This document shows, piece by piece, positions 48,020-56,097 of a stretch of 64,000 bases of DNA. This stretch comes from Ferroplasma sp. (GTDB taxonomy: Archaea; Thermoplasmatota; Thermoplasmata; Thermoplasmatales; Thermoplasmataceae). Location of the stretch: contig NZ_CP133597.1 of NCBI RefSeq assembly GCF_031200575.1, positions 124,001 through 188,000 on the forward strand, written 5' to 3'. How positions within the stretch are numbered: position 1 is the first letter of the stretch; each line of letters opens with the position of its first letter. A program made the position numbers and the translations under genes. The notes below the pieces were generated by a model that was given only the letters and a program-made list of their open reading frames with translations, did no database searches and had not been told where the DNA came from.

Positions 48020-49435
48020 ATGGGCGATAAAGATAATGGAAATATAAGCACAATAAATCAGGCACTGGATAATGCCACCGGAAAGTTCCATTTCAAGACC
48101 TTTCTGACAGCAGGCATGGGATTTTTTACAGATGCCTATGATTTATTTATTATCGGAACTGTGGTTGCAATACTTCCCATGGTTGGCTGGATTCTCACCA
48201 CAACAGATGTTGCATTGATATCATCGATATCCTTAATAGCAGCCGTTTTGGGGGCACTTGCCTTCGGTAGGTTACTTGACTATCTCGGAAGAAAGGCAGT
48301 TTACGGGCTTGAACTGGTATTGCTGGTTGTGGGTGCATTAGGAAGCGCATTCCTATCATTCAGGAATGTAGATGCACTTATATTTTGGAGATTTTTACTT
48401 GGAATTGGAATAGGAGGAGATTACGCAACGTCCTCTGTAATAATGAGTGAATACTCAAATATAAAATCCAGGGGTAAATACGTGGGCAGCATACTTTCCA
48501 TGCAGAGCATAGGTCTGGTGGTATCATCCCTGCTTGCACTGCTATTCCTGCTGAACACAAAAATCATACCCCTGGTAGATGCCTGGAAGATACTTCTTGC
48601 TGTTGGTGCTATACCGGCTGCAGCTGTAATATATTACAGAAGAAAGATGCCTGAACCACCAAGATTCACCGTTGCAAAGGGCAGGGCTGATGAGGCGGCC
48701 GCGAATCTCAAATCCTACACAGGAATTGATGTGAAGATGGATAAAAAGAAGCAAAAGATAAATGCTCCCTAGTACACACTTTTTACTGACAGGAAATTCC
48801 TGATAACCCTTATAGGTACAGCAGGTGCATGGTTTTTAATGGACTGGGCTTTCTATGGGAATTCCATAATGTCCCATGATATATTCAAAACAATCATAAC
48901 CCAGACAGGCCTTTCCGGGCTCATAATATCAACAGAATATGCAGCATTGATATTTACGGTAGCTGCACTCCCTGGATACTGGCTTGCAACATTCACGCTG
49001 GATAAAATCGGGAGAAAGCCCATACAGGTAATAGGATTCACAATGCTGGCAGTGTCCTATATGATCCTTGCGGCATTTCCGATTCTGGATACGCCAGGAT
49101 ATGTTGCAGAGTTCCTGATAGTGTACGGAATGAGCTATTTCTTTATGATGTTCGGCCCGAATGTAACAACCTTTGTATATCCGCCAGAGGTGTTCCCGGC
49201 AACAACCAGGGGCCTGGGTACAGGAATTTCAGCTGCAGGGGCAAAAACAGGGGCATTTATTGGTACATTTGTTGATGCGTTTATAATAGTGAGTGGTCTT
49301 TCTGCGTTAATGAGCGTGCTTACTGTTTTCTCCATAGCGGCTTTAATGATAACTGTACTATGCCTGCCCGAGACAAAGGGAAGGGCAGTGGAGGAGATAT
49401 CAAGGGAAAAAGAATACACACAGACGTTACAGTGA
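48020..49435 (+). pseudogene. PHS-type phosphate:H+ symporter interrupted by an amber codon
   Basis: Major facilitator of the Pho84-like PHS family, 471 codons if read through. The single defect is TAG at 48770-48772 (codon 251). The frame continues without further change to 49435. The intact paralogue at 61733 has Trp there: KAPWYILFKD against NAP-stop-YTLFTD here, so TGG to TAG explains it. Family motifs flank the break: GMGFFTDAYDLFIIG, GIGIGGDYATSSVIMSEYSN before, DWAFYGNSIM and FGPNVTTFVYPPEVFP after. The decay is recent or the lesion is strain-specific or a sequencing error. A TTG at 48005 is an unlikely start. Confidence 0.9.
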
Positions 49436-49445
49436 ATTTTAATTT

Positions 49446-50339
49446 TTACAGTAATTTTTTAAAAATTTTTTCTATACCTATTATTTTATCGTTTTTATAC
49501 TGGAATATATTAACATTGCATAAAGATTCTACATAATTTTTGAATTTTAATGTATCCGGTGTCTTACCGTATAGCCTACCGTATTCATTACGCAATGTTT
49601 CCATTTTTATTTCTATTAGAGATTTAGAGACCATGCATAAGGAATAGTATGAATATGCAGTTCTGAGATAAGGCTTTACTGAAGAGATATCTGATACATA
49701 ACCGGTTTTGCTCTTTATTATATATGCGAATAAATTCTCTATGTTTCCATCTGCAATGGAATTGAATTCCGGCCCCCGTTCTATTATGCATGCATTGTAT
49801 TTGTATTCATATTTAAATATAGAAAGGTCACTGATTTCATTAAAATATTTCAGGCGTTTCTTGTCATCGGAACCTGTGGAAACAAGTATGATTTTGCCCT
49901 TATCCAGAAGCTCCCTAAGAATCTCCATTACCGGAGTCATGGAAAGCATTATTTCATGAATCCCTGAAAGCTCCTCCGCTATGGCTTCCATGATCGCCAT
50001 TTCACCTGTTCTTATGGTGTTGTATTTTACTTCTTCCAGCATTTTTAGTGCAGTGTTTCTATCTGGCCCAGTAAATGATGCTTTGCCATCAACCTGCTCT
50101 GCGGATATGAAAAATATATGGCTATACTTTCTTATTAACATATAACCATCCAGCAGCTCAGAATAATAAACATCAACATAGGAATGCAATTTACCTATGG
50201 TTTCAATGGAATCTGGATCAATGGAAAGTGAGCTGCCATAGGTTTCAGAAATGAAAAGCCCCATCAGCCTCACAAGTGTTTGGATGTCATCGTTTCCTGC
50301 ATCATATTTACGGGTCACAGATCCCCTGGCTTCAAGCAT
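49446..50339 (-). CDS. hypothetical protein, 297 residues
   Basis: Not recognised. A soluble alpha/beta protein of 297 residues. A central ILRELLDKGKIILVSTGSDDKKRLKYF segment has the look of a strand-turn-helix nucleotide or substrate loop but matches no named motif. N- and C-terminal thirds are mostly helical with many Tyr and Lys. Only a few Cys are present, not arranged as a metal site. GGTGTG precedes the ATG 10 nt after the upstream gene, so it is the second gene of a two-gene operon. Its end faces the broken phosphate transporter 10 nt away. Confidence 0.6.
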   Translation of the reverse strand: MLEARGSVTRKYDAGNDDIQTLVRLMGLFISETYGSSLSIDPDSIETIGKLHSYVDVYYSELLDGYMLIRKYSHIFFISAEQVDGKASFTGPDRNTALKMLEEVKYNTIRTGEMAIMEAIAEELSGIHEIMLSMTPVMEILRELLDKGKIILVSTGSDDKKRLKYFNEISDLSIFKYEYKYNACIIERGPEFNSIADGNIENLFAYIIKSKTGYVSDISSVKPYLRTAYSYYSLCMVSKSLIEIKMETLRNEYGRLYGKTPDTLKFKNYVESLCNVNIFQYKNDKIIGIEKIFKKLL

Positions 50340-50349
50340 TTATACACAC

Positions 50350-50994
50350 CTAATATTCATTTAATGATCTTACCTCTTCCCCTGTCTTTGTAAGTACGCT
50401 GGCATATATAATTTTTATAGCGTTTCTGTTCGTTTCGCAGTATTCCACAAACTCATTTACATGCATTTTTACCATGGTATCTGAATATTCATTATAGAGT
50501 TCTTTCAGCCCTGCTTTTATTTCCACTCCGTCCATCCCGGGTATGAAATATACACGGTCACCATCTATGGCAGCAACAAGATAATAAATAATGCTGGATG
50601 GGGTGCCCTCGTTTATAGTATTGTATCCTGTAAACCGGTTAATATCGCCGGCTGGTATCCCGATTACTATTACCCTGCCCTTCTCCATGTAGTTTATCGC
50701 CCTTTGTGGGTCGCCATCTTCAGAAAGCAGCAATTTGAATTCACTGTTTTTTAACTTTCTCAGATTGCGATTAACAGCAGATGATATCCTGTCCAGTGTG
50801 CTGTCCTCTACCAGAAAACCAAAATAATCTTTATATGAAATTATACTGTTAATCTTATTTATTCTTATTATGTAATTGCTAATATGCATATAGTTATAAA
50901 TCTGGGTGTGTATAGCTATCCAGAGACTGCCTGCAAAGGATGCCTGTGGATCAGGATAACTTTTAAACCATATTACAGGGATGTTTGATTGCAT
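50350..50994 (-). CDS. hypothetical protein, possible Nep1/SPOUT-like
   Basis: Protein of 214 residues without a confident family. LWIAIHTQIYN near residue 25, a YIIRI...YKDYFGFLVE stretch, and RVIVIGIPAGDINRFTGYNTINEGTPSSIIYYLVAAI near residues 110-145 loosely recall the IHT...RIPR...F.GLM and IGAFPHGDF...SIS order of Nep1-type SPOUT rRNA pseudouridine methyltransferases. The likeness is weak and the N terminus would be shortened. TTTAAATATT about 27 nt before the ATG fits a leaderless promoter. It is first in an operon with the 297-residue protein. Tsr3, which acts on the Nep1 product in eukaryotes, is encoded at 27458. Confidence 0.45.
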   Translation of the reverse strand: MQSNIPVIWFKSYPDPQASFAGSLWIAIHTQIYNYMHISNYIIRINKINSIISYKDYFGFLVEDSTLDRISSAVNRNLRKLKNSEFKLLLSEDGDPQRAINYMEKGRVIVIGIPAGDINRFTGYNTINEGTPSSIIYYLVAAIDGDRVYFIPGMDGVEIKAGLKELYNEYSDTMVKMHVNEFVEYCETNRNAIKIIYASVLTKTGEEVRSLNEY

Positions 50995-51046
50995 ATTTAT
51001 TTTAATATCGTTATTTAATATTTAAAATGTTTCAAATTTGCCGGCG

Positions 51047-51571
51047 TTAAATGGGTACAGTACCATCTGCCAGTATCCGCTCTTTAATTATTTTGCTTGC
51101 ATCATCATAATTTTTGGTGGATTTCCAGATATTTATGAAAACTATATCACCCACATTCTTTTTAATTGCTTCCATATGTATATCCCTATCATCGATATAC
51201 ACAACCCTATCTACAGGTATATAAACTCCTATCTCCCCCAGGGTGTTTATTAATTTTAATAATCTCTGATCCTTGTCAGGTGTGTGGTCAGTTGAGCTGT
51301 AGTCAAATAAACTCGCGATGCCAAAGGTTTCCAGTGCCTCATCAACGTAATCCCTTCGATTCCAGCTCAGGGTTGTTGTAATAGCACCATTTTCCCTTGC
51401 CCATTTAATAAATCGTACTGCATCTTCGAAAATTGTAACAGTTACATTATCCCTGTTTTTTATACTTATTGCATTGATTCTTGTATATGGCGGCTCAACC
51501 CCAGAGATATTCAGATGGTCCCATACGGTTCCGTCAAGATCCATGGCCAGAATCCAAGGTCTAATCATCAT
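51047..51571 (-). CDS. HAD phosphatase, MDP-1 type
   Basis: Haloacid dehalogenase-fold phosphatase of 174 residues. Motif I is LAMDLDGTVWDH with nucleophile and acid/base Asp. Motif II region is ITTTLSWNRRDY, motif III lysine is in HTPDKDQRLLKL, and motif IV is VVYIDDRDIH. The short cap fits magnesium-dependent phosphatase-1. Such enzymes are thought to remove phosphate from sugars or protein tyrosine; the archaeal substrate is unknown. An alternative ATG two codons in gives MIRPW. It is divergent from the acetyltransferase at 51750. Confidence 0.85.
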   Translation of the reverse strand: MMIRPWILAMDLDGTVWDHLNISGVEPPYTRINAISIKNRDNVTVTIFEDAVRFIKWARENGAITTTLSWNRRDYVDEALETFGIASLFDYSSTDHTPDKDQRLLKLINTLGEIGVYIPVDRVVYIDDRDIHMEAIKKNVGDIVFINIWKSTKNYDDASKIIKERILADGTVPI

Positions 51572-51749
51572 GAGTGTATTACAAATATAAATTAAATTTA
51601 TCGTATAAAATGTGAAATTTTTAGCCCAAAAAAATATTATTAATGCATATTTTTAAATAATTATTGCTAGACAGTAAACTTATAGGCCCGTAGCTTTTTA
51701 GAGAGATATTTCATAACAAATTACATATAGCATAACCGGATAGATAGGT

Positions 51750-52379
51750 ATGTTAAACAATGTTGTTATATCAGAGGTAAAATCAGAGGAGGACTTTAGT
51801 AATGGCATAAATATTTACGAGGAAGCGTTCCCGGCATCAGAGAAAAGACCTGTGGAGGATATAAGGAGGAATATAGAAAAAGACCATGAAAAAATGTTTA
51901 TTGGAAAATACGATGGAAACCCGGCAATATTTATAATGATGTGGCCAGTTAATGATTCTGATTTTTTATTTCTGGATTATATTGCTGTCAAGAAAGAGTA
52001 CAGGGGGAATGGGCTTGGATCACTGTTTCTTCAAAAAATATTCGACATAGAGGAAGGGTATAATCACGTAATATTCGAGGTGGAAAATCCCGGTGAGGGA
52101 GACAATAAGAATCAGAGAATGAAGAGAATAAAATTTTACCGCCGGGCGGGTGCAAAAACATTGACAGGTTTTAAATATTTCCTTCCCCCCAGGAACAATA
52201 ACAAATCACAGGAAATGAAACTCATGATAATGTCCAGAAAGAATATTAAGAAGCTTGAGGGAGAGAAAATACAGGTAGTGCTGGAACAAATTTACACACA
52301 TATATACAAAAGGAGAAGTGATGATAAAACACTCAATGGTATACTTGACAATATTCCAGATGATATACAGCTGGAATGA
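51750..52379 (+). CDS. GNAT family N-acetyltransferase
   Basis: Acetyltransferase-like protein of 209 residues. The acetyl-CoA loop is IAVKKEYRGNGLGSLFL near residue 85, followed by VIFEVENPG and KFYRRAGAKTLTGFKYF, as in GNAT proteins of the acetyl-Glu or toxin-related type. After residue 155 comes a basic helical tail (KNIKKLEGEKIQVVLEQIYTHIYKRRSDD). The substrate is unknown. Its stop codon abuts the end of the convergent tgtA gene with no spacer. Confidence 0.83.
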   Translation: MLNNVVISEVKSEEDFSNGINIYEEAFPASEKRPVEDIRRNIEKDHEKMFIGKYDGNPAIFIMMWPVNDSDFLFLDYIAVKKEYRGNGLGSLFLQKIFDIEEGYNHVIFEVENPGEGDNKNQRMKRIKFYRRAGAKTLTGFKYFLPPRNNNKSQEMKLMIMSRKNIKKLEGEKIQVVLEQIYTHIYKRRSDDKTLNGILDNIPDDIQLE

Positions 52380-54257
52380 TTAGAATTTTTTAATGCCTTC
52401 ATGAACCTTTACAGCTATCCCCTCCCTGTAAAATTTCATTTCCTTTCCAGATACTGTTGCGTGCCCTACTGCAAATAGATTTCCACCGGAATCAGTGACC
52501 ATAACCTCATTCCCGGGGATTATATCCTTATCGCAGTCTTCAATGAATTTGAAGAATACATTATATCCCTGTGAATTGAACTCCCCACTGTCCTGGCTAA
52601 CTATCACTCTTGAATATGGAAAGTCAAGCATATCGTTGAGAAGTACCCCGCCATAGATAGATAGTGTCAAAAATCCGTCGTTTCTCATGGTGGCAATAAT
52701 TTTGCCATCCCTCTTGATATTCCTTATATGCCCTGTGGCACGGGATTTCACAATAAAATCTGATTCTTTAAAAAGATCCATTTCAGTGTGAAACTGAAAT
52801 TTAAATACTGTGTTTATTTTTGTATGCGTGTATCTTCTGATACGGGAATTACCACATATTGATGGGCTGTATGAATGGATATCGGAATTTATTGATTTCA
52901 ACCAGTTCACATACCTTTCTGTATAATCACGATCCACAATTCCTGAGGAAACCATCTGGCTTACAGGATATGTATTTTCAAGTTCTATGGGAATGAATAT
53001 ATCATTCCACTGGACAAGGAAGTTATAATCAGTTGTTTCGTAAGAGTTTATTATGTCACTGGATACGGGAAATCCATGCCTCCACTGTTTAGAGTTAATA
53101 AGTAATGTTTTTTTGCCATTGCTTATGTAGGATTCAGTAAAATCAGCAAGGCGCCTGATAAAGATGTTTTTATATGTTATATAGTTGAAAAAGTACAGGG
53201 GGGATTTCAGTGAAATGTTCCAGTATGGTTTAAGGTCGTGTTTCAGCATTTCCATATATGCACTATAAAGTGCAGGATGTGCCATTGATTTTTCCTCCAC
53301 ATACTGATATAGTGTGTTTTCATAAATACGCTCCTTAATTTCCGTAATTTCGTTGAATATTGCCTTGAGATTATGCATGGAAAGTAATTTCAGCCGGGTC
53401 TTTTCATCTGCCCTGATCAATTCCGTAGGGGAATATTTATTAAAAAGAGGGCTCCATTCAGGAAAATCCCTGATTTCCTTCAGGTTTCTGGTGCCTTCTG
53501 TGTATAGCACACGATTATCCTTTGCGTATTTTATGTATGAGGCGGAGTCAAATATGTCCACACCCAGCAGAACAGAAAAGGCGAAGAACATAGGATGGCC
53601 GCCACCAAAAAGATGCACGGGTTTTGAAAAGTCTGAATTTATCTTTGAGTTTATAATTACATTTACAAGGTCACTGTATCTGTATGACTCCAGGAGTGGT
53701 ACCACCCCGCCGATGGGGAGATATGATGCCTCAGACATCATTTTTGCAGATTCAACTCTCAAATCCGGATACACTGAGCCCTGAATCGGCCCTGCTATTA
53801 TGGAGTCCTCTGTATTTACCTCCCTTAGCCTTCTATAGGTTTCATATACTGCAGCTTTTGCCTGATCGTAGCTATCCTGTGGTTTGGTGAATATGTCAAG
53901 AATCGTGATGATATCGCTTCCTATTTTTTTCTGGAATTCCACGATTTCACTGTTACTGTACTCTATGTCCCCGTAAACATAGCTCTGGAATGTGCCGGAA
54001 TCGGTCATTATGGGACCATCAAAATTTATGAGCCTGTGCACCCCAGATTTTAGGGCCTCCTGCTCAAGTGATGCCGTTCGTTTTATAATATAACTATTGG
54101 TAATAACTGCCTGGACTCCTATAGATTTTAATTCTTCCTGCGAGAGAAAGTTTAGATTCGGGTTTATGACCGGCATTACTGTTGGTGTTTCTATATCACC
54201 ATGTGGTGTGGTGAATTTTCCTATCCTTGCCAGCCCTTCCTTGAAAAACATCTGCAT
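52380..54257 (-). CDS. tgtA: archaeosine tRNA-guanine transglycosylase
   Basis: Exchanges guanine-15 of archaeal tRNAs for preQ0, the precursor of archaeosine. It has 625 residues. The catalytic TIM barrel spans about 1-330: PTVMPVINPN, IMTDSGTFQSYVYGD with the first catalytic Asp, and GGVVPLLESYRYSDLV. Middle domains follow, and a C-terminal PUA domain (about 550-625) has GNEVMVTDSGGNLFAVGHATVSGKEM. The complete single-chain form with PUA is the usual euryarchaeal ArcTGT. It ends at the acetyltransferase stop and starts about 135 nt from the divergent metal-regulated locus. Confidence 0.95.
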   Translation of the reverse strand: MQMFFKEGLARIGKFTTPHGDIETPTVMPVINPNLNFLSQEELKSIGVQAVITNSYIIKRTASLEQEALKSGVHRLINFDGPIMTDSGTFQSYVYGDIEYSNSEIVEFQKKIGSDIITILDIFTKPQDSYDQAKAAVYETYRRLREVNTEDSIIAGPIQGSVYPDLRVESAKMMSEASYLPIGGVVPLLESYRYSDLVNVIINSKINSDFSKPVHLFGGGHPMFFAFSVLLGVDIFDSASYIKYAKDNRVLYTEGTRNLKEIRDFPEWSPLFNKYSPTELIRADEKTRLKLLSMHNLKAIFNEITEIKERIYENTLYQYVEEKSMAHPALYSAYMEMLKHDLKPYWNISLKSPLYFFNYITYKNIFIRRLADFTESYISNGKKTLLINSKQWRHGFPVSSDIINSYETTDYNFLVQWNDIFIPIELENTYPVSQMVSSGIVDRDYTERYVNWLKSINSDIHSYSPSICGNSRIRRYTHTKINTVFKFQFHTEMDLFKESDFIVKSRATGHIRNIKRDGKIIATMRNDGFLTLSIYGGVLLNDMLDFPYSRVIVSQDSGEFNSQGYNVFFKFIEDCDKDIIPGNEVMVTDSGGNLFAVGHATVSGKEMKFYREGIAVKVHEGIKKF

Positions 54258-54361
54258 TATGGCTAATTTTAACTTTCTATATAATTATTAGTTGAAAATT
54301 AAATTGTACCTGCAACGAATGGATGTTTAGCCTGAATACCGTATTGCTGGCAATCACAATA

Positions 54362-54382
54362 AGTTTATTTAGGCACACCTAA
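54362..54382 (+). promoter_or_regulatory. TATA box with DtxR-type palindrome
   Basis: AGTTTATTT (54362-54370) is a TATA box 27 nt before the ATG at 54393. It overlaps TTAGGCACACCTAA (54369-54382), whose 5-bp arms TTAGG and CCTAA are exact inverted repeats. This is the TTAGGnnnnCCTAA core of DtxR/IdeR/MntR-type metal-dependent repressors. A bound repressor would block the RNA polymerase entry site, fitting metal-controlled expression of the transporter downstream. Confidence 0.6.
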
Positions 54383-54392
54383 TTACCTTCCC

Positions 54393-54566
54393 ATGGAATT
54401 TAGCAGTAAGGGAAGGAATTATTTAGAAGTCCTATTTTCACCATTTAAAATTTTTGCGGATGCAGTTAAAAATTCCGAACAAAAGCAGTTTATACTGGAT
54501 GCATTACATACAGGTGCAAATTGTTCAGGAGTGGTTGAGATGAAATGGGAAAAATTCCACATATAG
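54393..54566 (+). CDS. small protein, 57 residues, first in the metal-regulated unit
   Basis: Not recognised. A 57-codon frame beginning exactly at the leaderless position set by the TATA box. The sequence starts MEFSSKGRNYLEVLFSPFKIF and contains an amphipathic first half, QKQFILDALHTGANCSG and the ending MKWEKFHI, with one Cys and two His. It has no membrane segment. It precedes the NRAMP-like gene by 29 nt in the same direction. It could be a genuine small protein in the metal regulon, or a leader peptide. Coding reality rests on position, not on homology. Confidence 0.5.
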   Translation: MEFSSKGRNYLEVLFSPFKIFADAVKNSEQKQFILDALHTGANCSGVVEMKWEKFHI

Positions 54567-54595
54567 CATGTATCGTAGAAAGATGATGACTTAAC

Positions 54596-55846
54596 ATGGA
54601 TGCAAATGCCCTAACAAAAAGAAAAAAATTCCTTAGCAAGGATACACTGCTCATGTTCGGCCCGGCGTGGCTTGTCATGATGGCAGACATGGATGCGTCG
54701 TCGTATATAGGAGCGGCACAAACCGGTGCAACCCTTGGATACGGATTAATATGGCTTATGCTGGTACTTATTATACCTCTTTATGTGGTCCAGGAGCTTG
54801 CAGGCAGGATCAGCATTGCCACAAGAAGTGGATTGGGAGAGGTGGTAAGGGAAAATTATGGGAAGAGGGTAGCATCAATTGTTGCAATGCCCATGGCATT
54901 AACTGATATGTTTACCTACGGAATCGAATATCTGGGGATAGGCATCGGGCTGGAGATAATGGGCCTGTCCCTATATTATACTATCCCGGTGATATATATT
55001 ATCCATATATTGATTGTTACCAGAAAAAGGTATAACCAGGCCGAAAAACCCTTACTCATAATATCACTTATACTTATCGTTGCTCTTCTGGCCTCCTTAT
55101 TCTATCGTGGAATTATGCCATTATCATCACCAATGTCAAATCCACTGCTTATTAAACCTGCTGCAGGCTATTTCTTTTTGCTTGCTGCAAATGTGGGCGC
55201 AGTAATAATGCCATTTATGATATTCTTTCAGGCATCTGCAACGGGATTAAAATTAACGGATATGAGTAAGATTGGTATCAGCATAAAGAGTCACAGATCG
55301 GTGAAAATAATGCGCAGGGAGACCCTGGTTGGAGCCATAGTGACAGAGTTATTAATGGTAATAGCTGAGATGGCGTTTACAGGAATACCACATGCAGCGA
55401 GTTCATCGTTCTTTGCAACACCCCAGGAACTTGGCAAAGTCCTGGTTCCAATTGCCGGTTCCCTTTCGCCCTTCATATTCGGGATAGGAATTATTGCCGC
55501 AGGATTTATAGCACTGATTACTATATCGCTGGGAAGTGCCTGGGGAATTGCTGAATCCCTGAATATTTCTAAAAAATCTTACTGGCTTGTATATGTACTT
55601 GAAAGTTTACCCGCCGTCATTGCAGTCATCATTATTAACCCCTCAAGCTTAATAGCATTGGTTCTTTATCTTCTAATATTCTTTGTTTTTACACTTGTGG
55701 CACCAATGATAATGTTATGGATTATAGGAAGAAACAAAAAAATAATGGGGGAACTTGTCCTATCAAGGAAAAATGAGGCGTTGTATCTGGCCATGTTTAT
55801 TCTTATTATATCAACTGCTGTCATCGCCGTGGCAACTTCATTATAA
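54596..55846 (+). CDS. NRAMP-like metal ion transporter
   Basis: SLC11-type transporter of 416 residues with about 11 membrane segments. FGPAWLVMMADMDASSYIGAAQTGATLGYGLIW is the first-helix region and VGAVIMPFMIFFQASATGL the sixth. In classic manganese/iron NRAMPs the first helix has DPGN; here it reads DMDA, so the Asn ligand is missing while the sixth-helix Met region is kept. NRAMP-related magnesium transporters differ at these sites too, so the ion is uncertain. The DtxR-type palindrome upstream argues for manganese or iron. GATGATGAC lies before the ATG. Confidence 0.83.
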   Translation: MDANALTKRKKFLSKDTLLMFGPAWLVMMADMDASSYIGAAQTGATLGYGLIWLMLVLIIPLYVVQELAGRISIATRSGLGEVVRENYGKRVASIVAMPMALTDMFTYGIEYLGIGIGLEIMGLSLYYTIPVIYIIHILIVTRKRYNQAEKPLLIISLILIVALLASLFYRGIMPLSSPMSNPLLIKPAAGYFFLLAANVGAVIMPFMIFFQASATGLKLTDMSKIGISIKSHRSVKIMRRETLVGAIVTELLMVIAEMAFTGIPHAASSSFFATPQELGKVLVPIAGSLSPFIFGIGIIAAGFIALITISLGSAWGIAESLNISKKSYWLVYVLESLPAVIAVIIINPSSLIALVLYLLIFFVFTLVAPMIMLWIIGRNKKIMGELVLSRKNEALYLAMFILIISTAVIAVATSL

Positions 55847-55915
55847 TGGCCTGATAACAGGTTCTATGTGGCAAACTTGAAGTTTAAGGGTTATACATTA
55901 TAAAAATTTTATTTC

Positions 55916-55957
55916 CAGTATATACTGAAAATTTGCAAGGTTTTTATTCCTTGTAAA
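55916..55957. repeat. two palindromes in the NRAMP-ADH spacer
   Basis: CAGTATATACTG (55916-55927) is a perfect 12-bp palindrome. TTTGCAAGG (55932-55940) and CCTTGTAAA (55949-55957) are inverted with one mismatch around an 8-nt loop. They lie 70-110 nt after the transporter stop and about 140 nt before the ADH start. They could be operators or a transcript-end hairpin. The rest of the 251-nt spacer has no gene I can support. Confidence 0.4.
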
Positions 55958-56067
55958 ACTTCACGGTTATTTTTCAGAGGAATTGCCACGATTGTAATAT
56001 TTAATTATCCTGTTAATTGGTACCTATGGTCAATATACCAGATGATATCTGGTCCTTTTCCGGAAAA

Positions 56068-56078
56068 ATTATAATAAA
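56068..56078 (+). promoter_or_regulatory. TATA box that sets the ADH start
   Basis: ATTATAATAAA is centred 25 nt before the ATG at 56098. This supports that start over the in-frame ATG at 56017. Confidence 0.5.
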
Positions 56079-56097
56079 GATAATCCCATTAAACATT

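Noticed and set aside
48770-48772. TAG as pyrrolysine or programmed readthrough
   Set aside because: The paralogue has Trp here, no downstream recoding structure is evident and no Pyl genes are in the window; nonsense mutation is simpler.
56017-56097. N-terminal 27-residue extension of the alcohol dehydrogenase
   Set aside because: The TATA box at 56068-56078 lies within it, and MDR enzymes begin like the product of the ATG at 56098.
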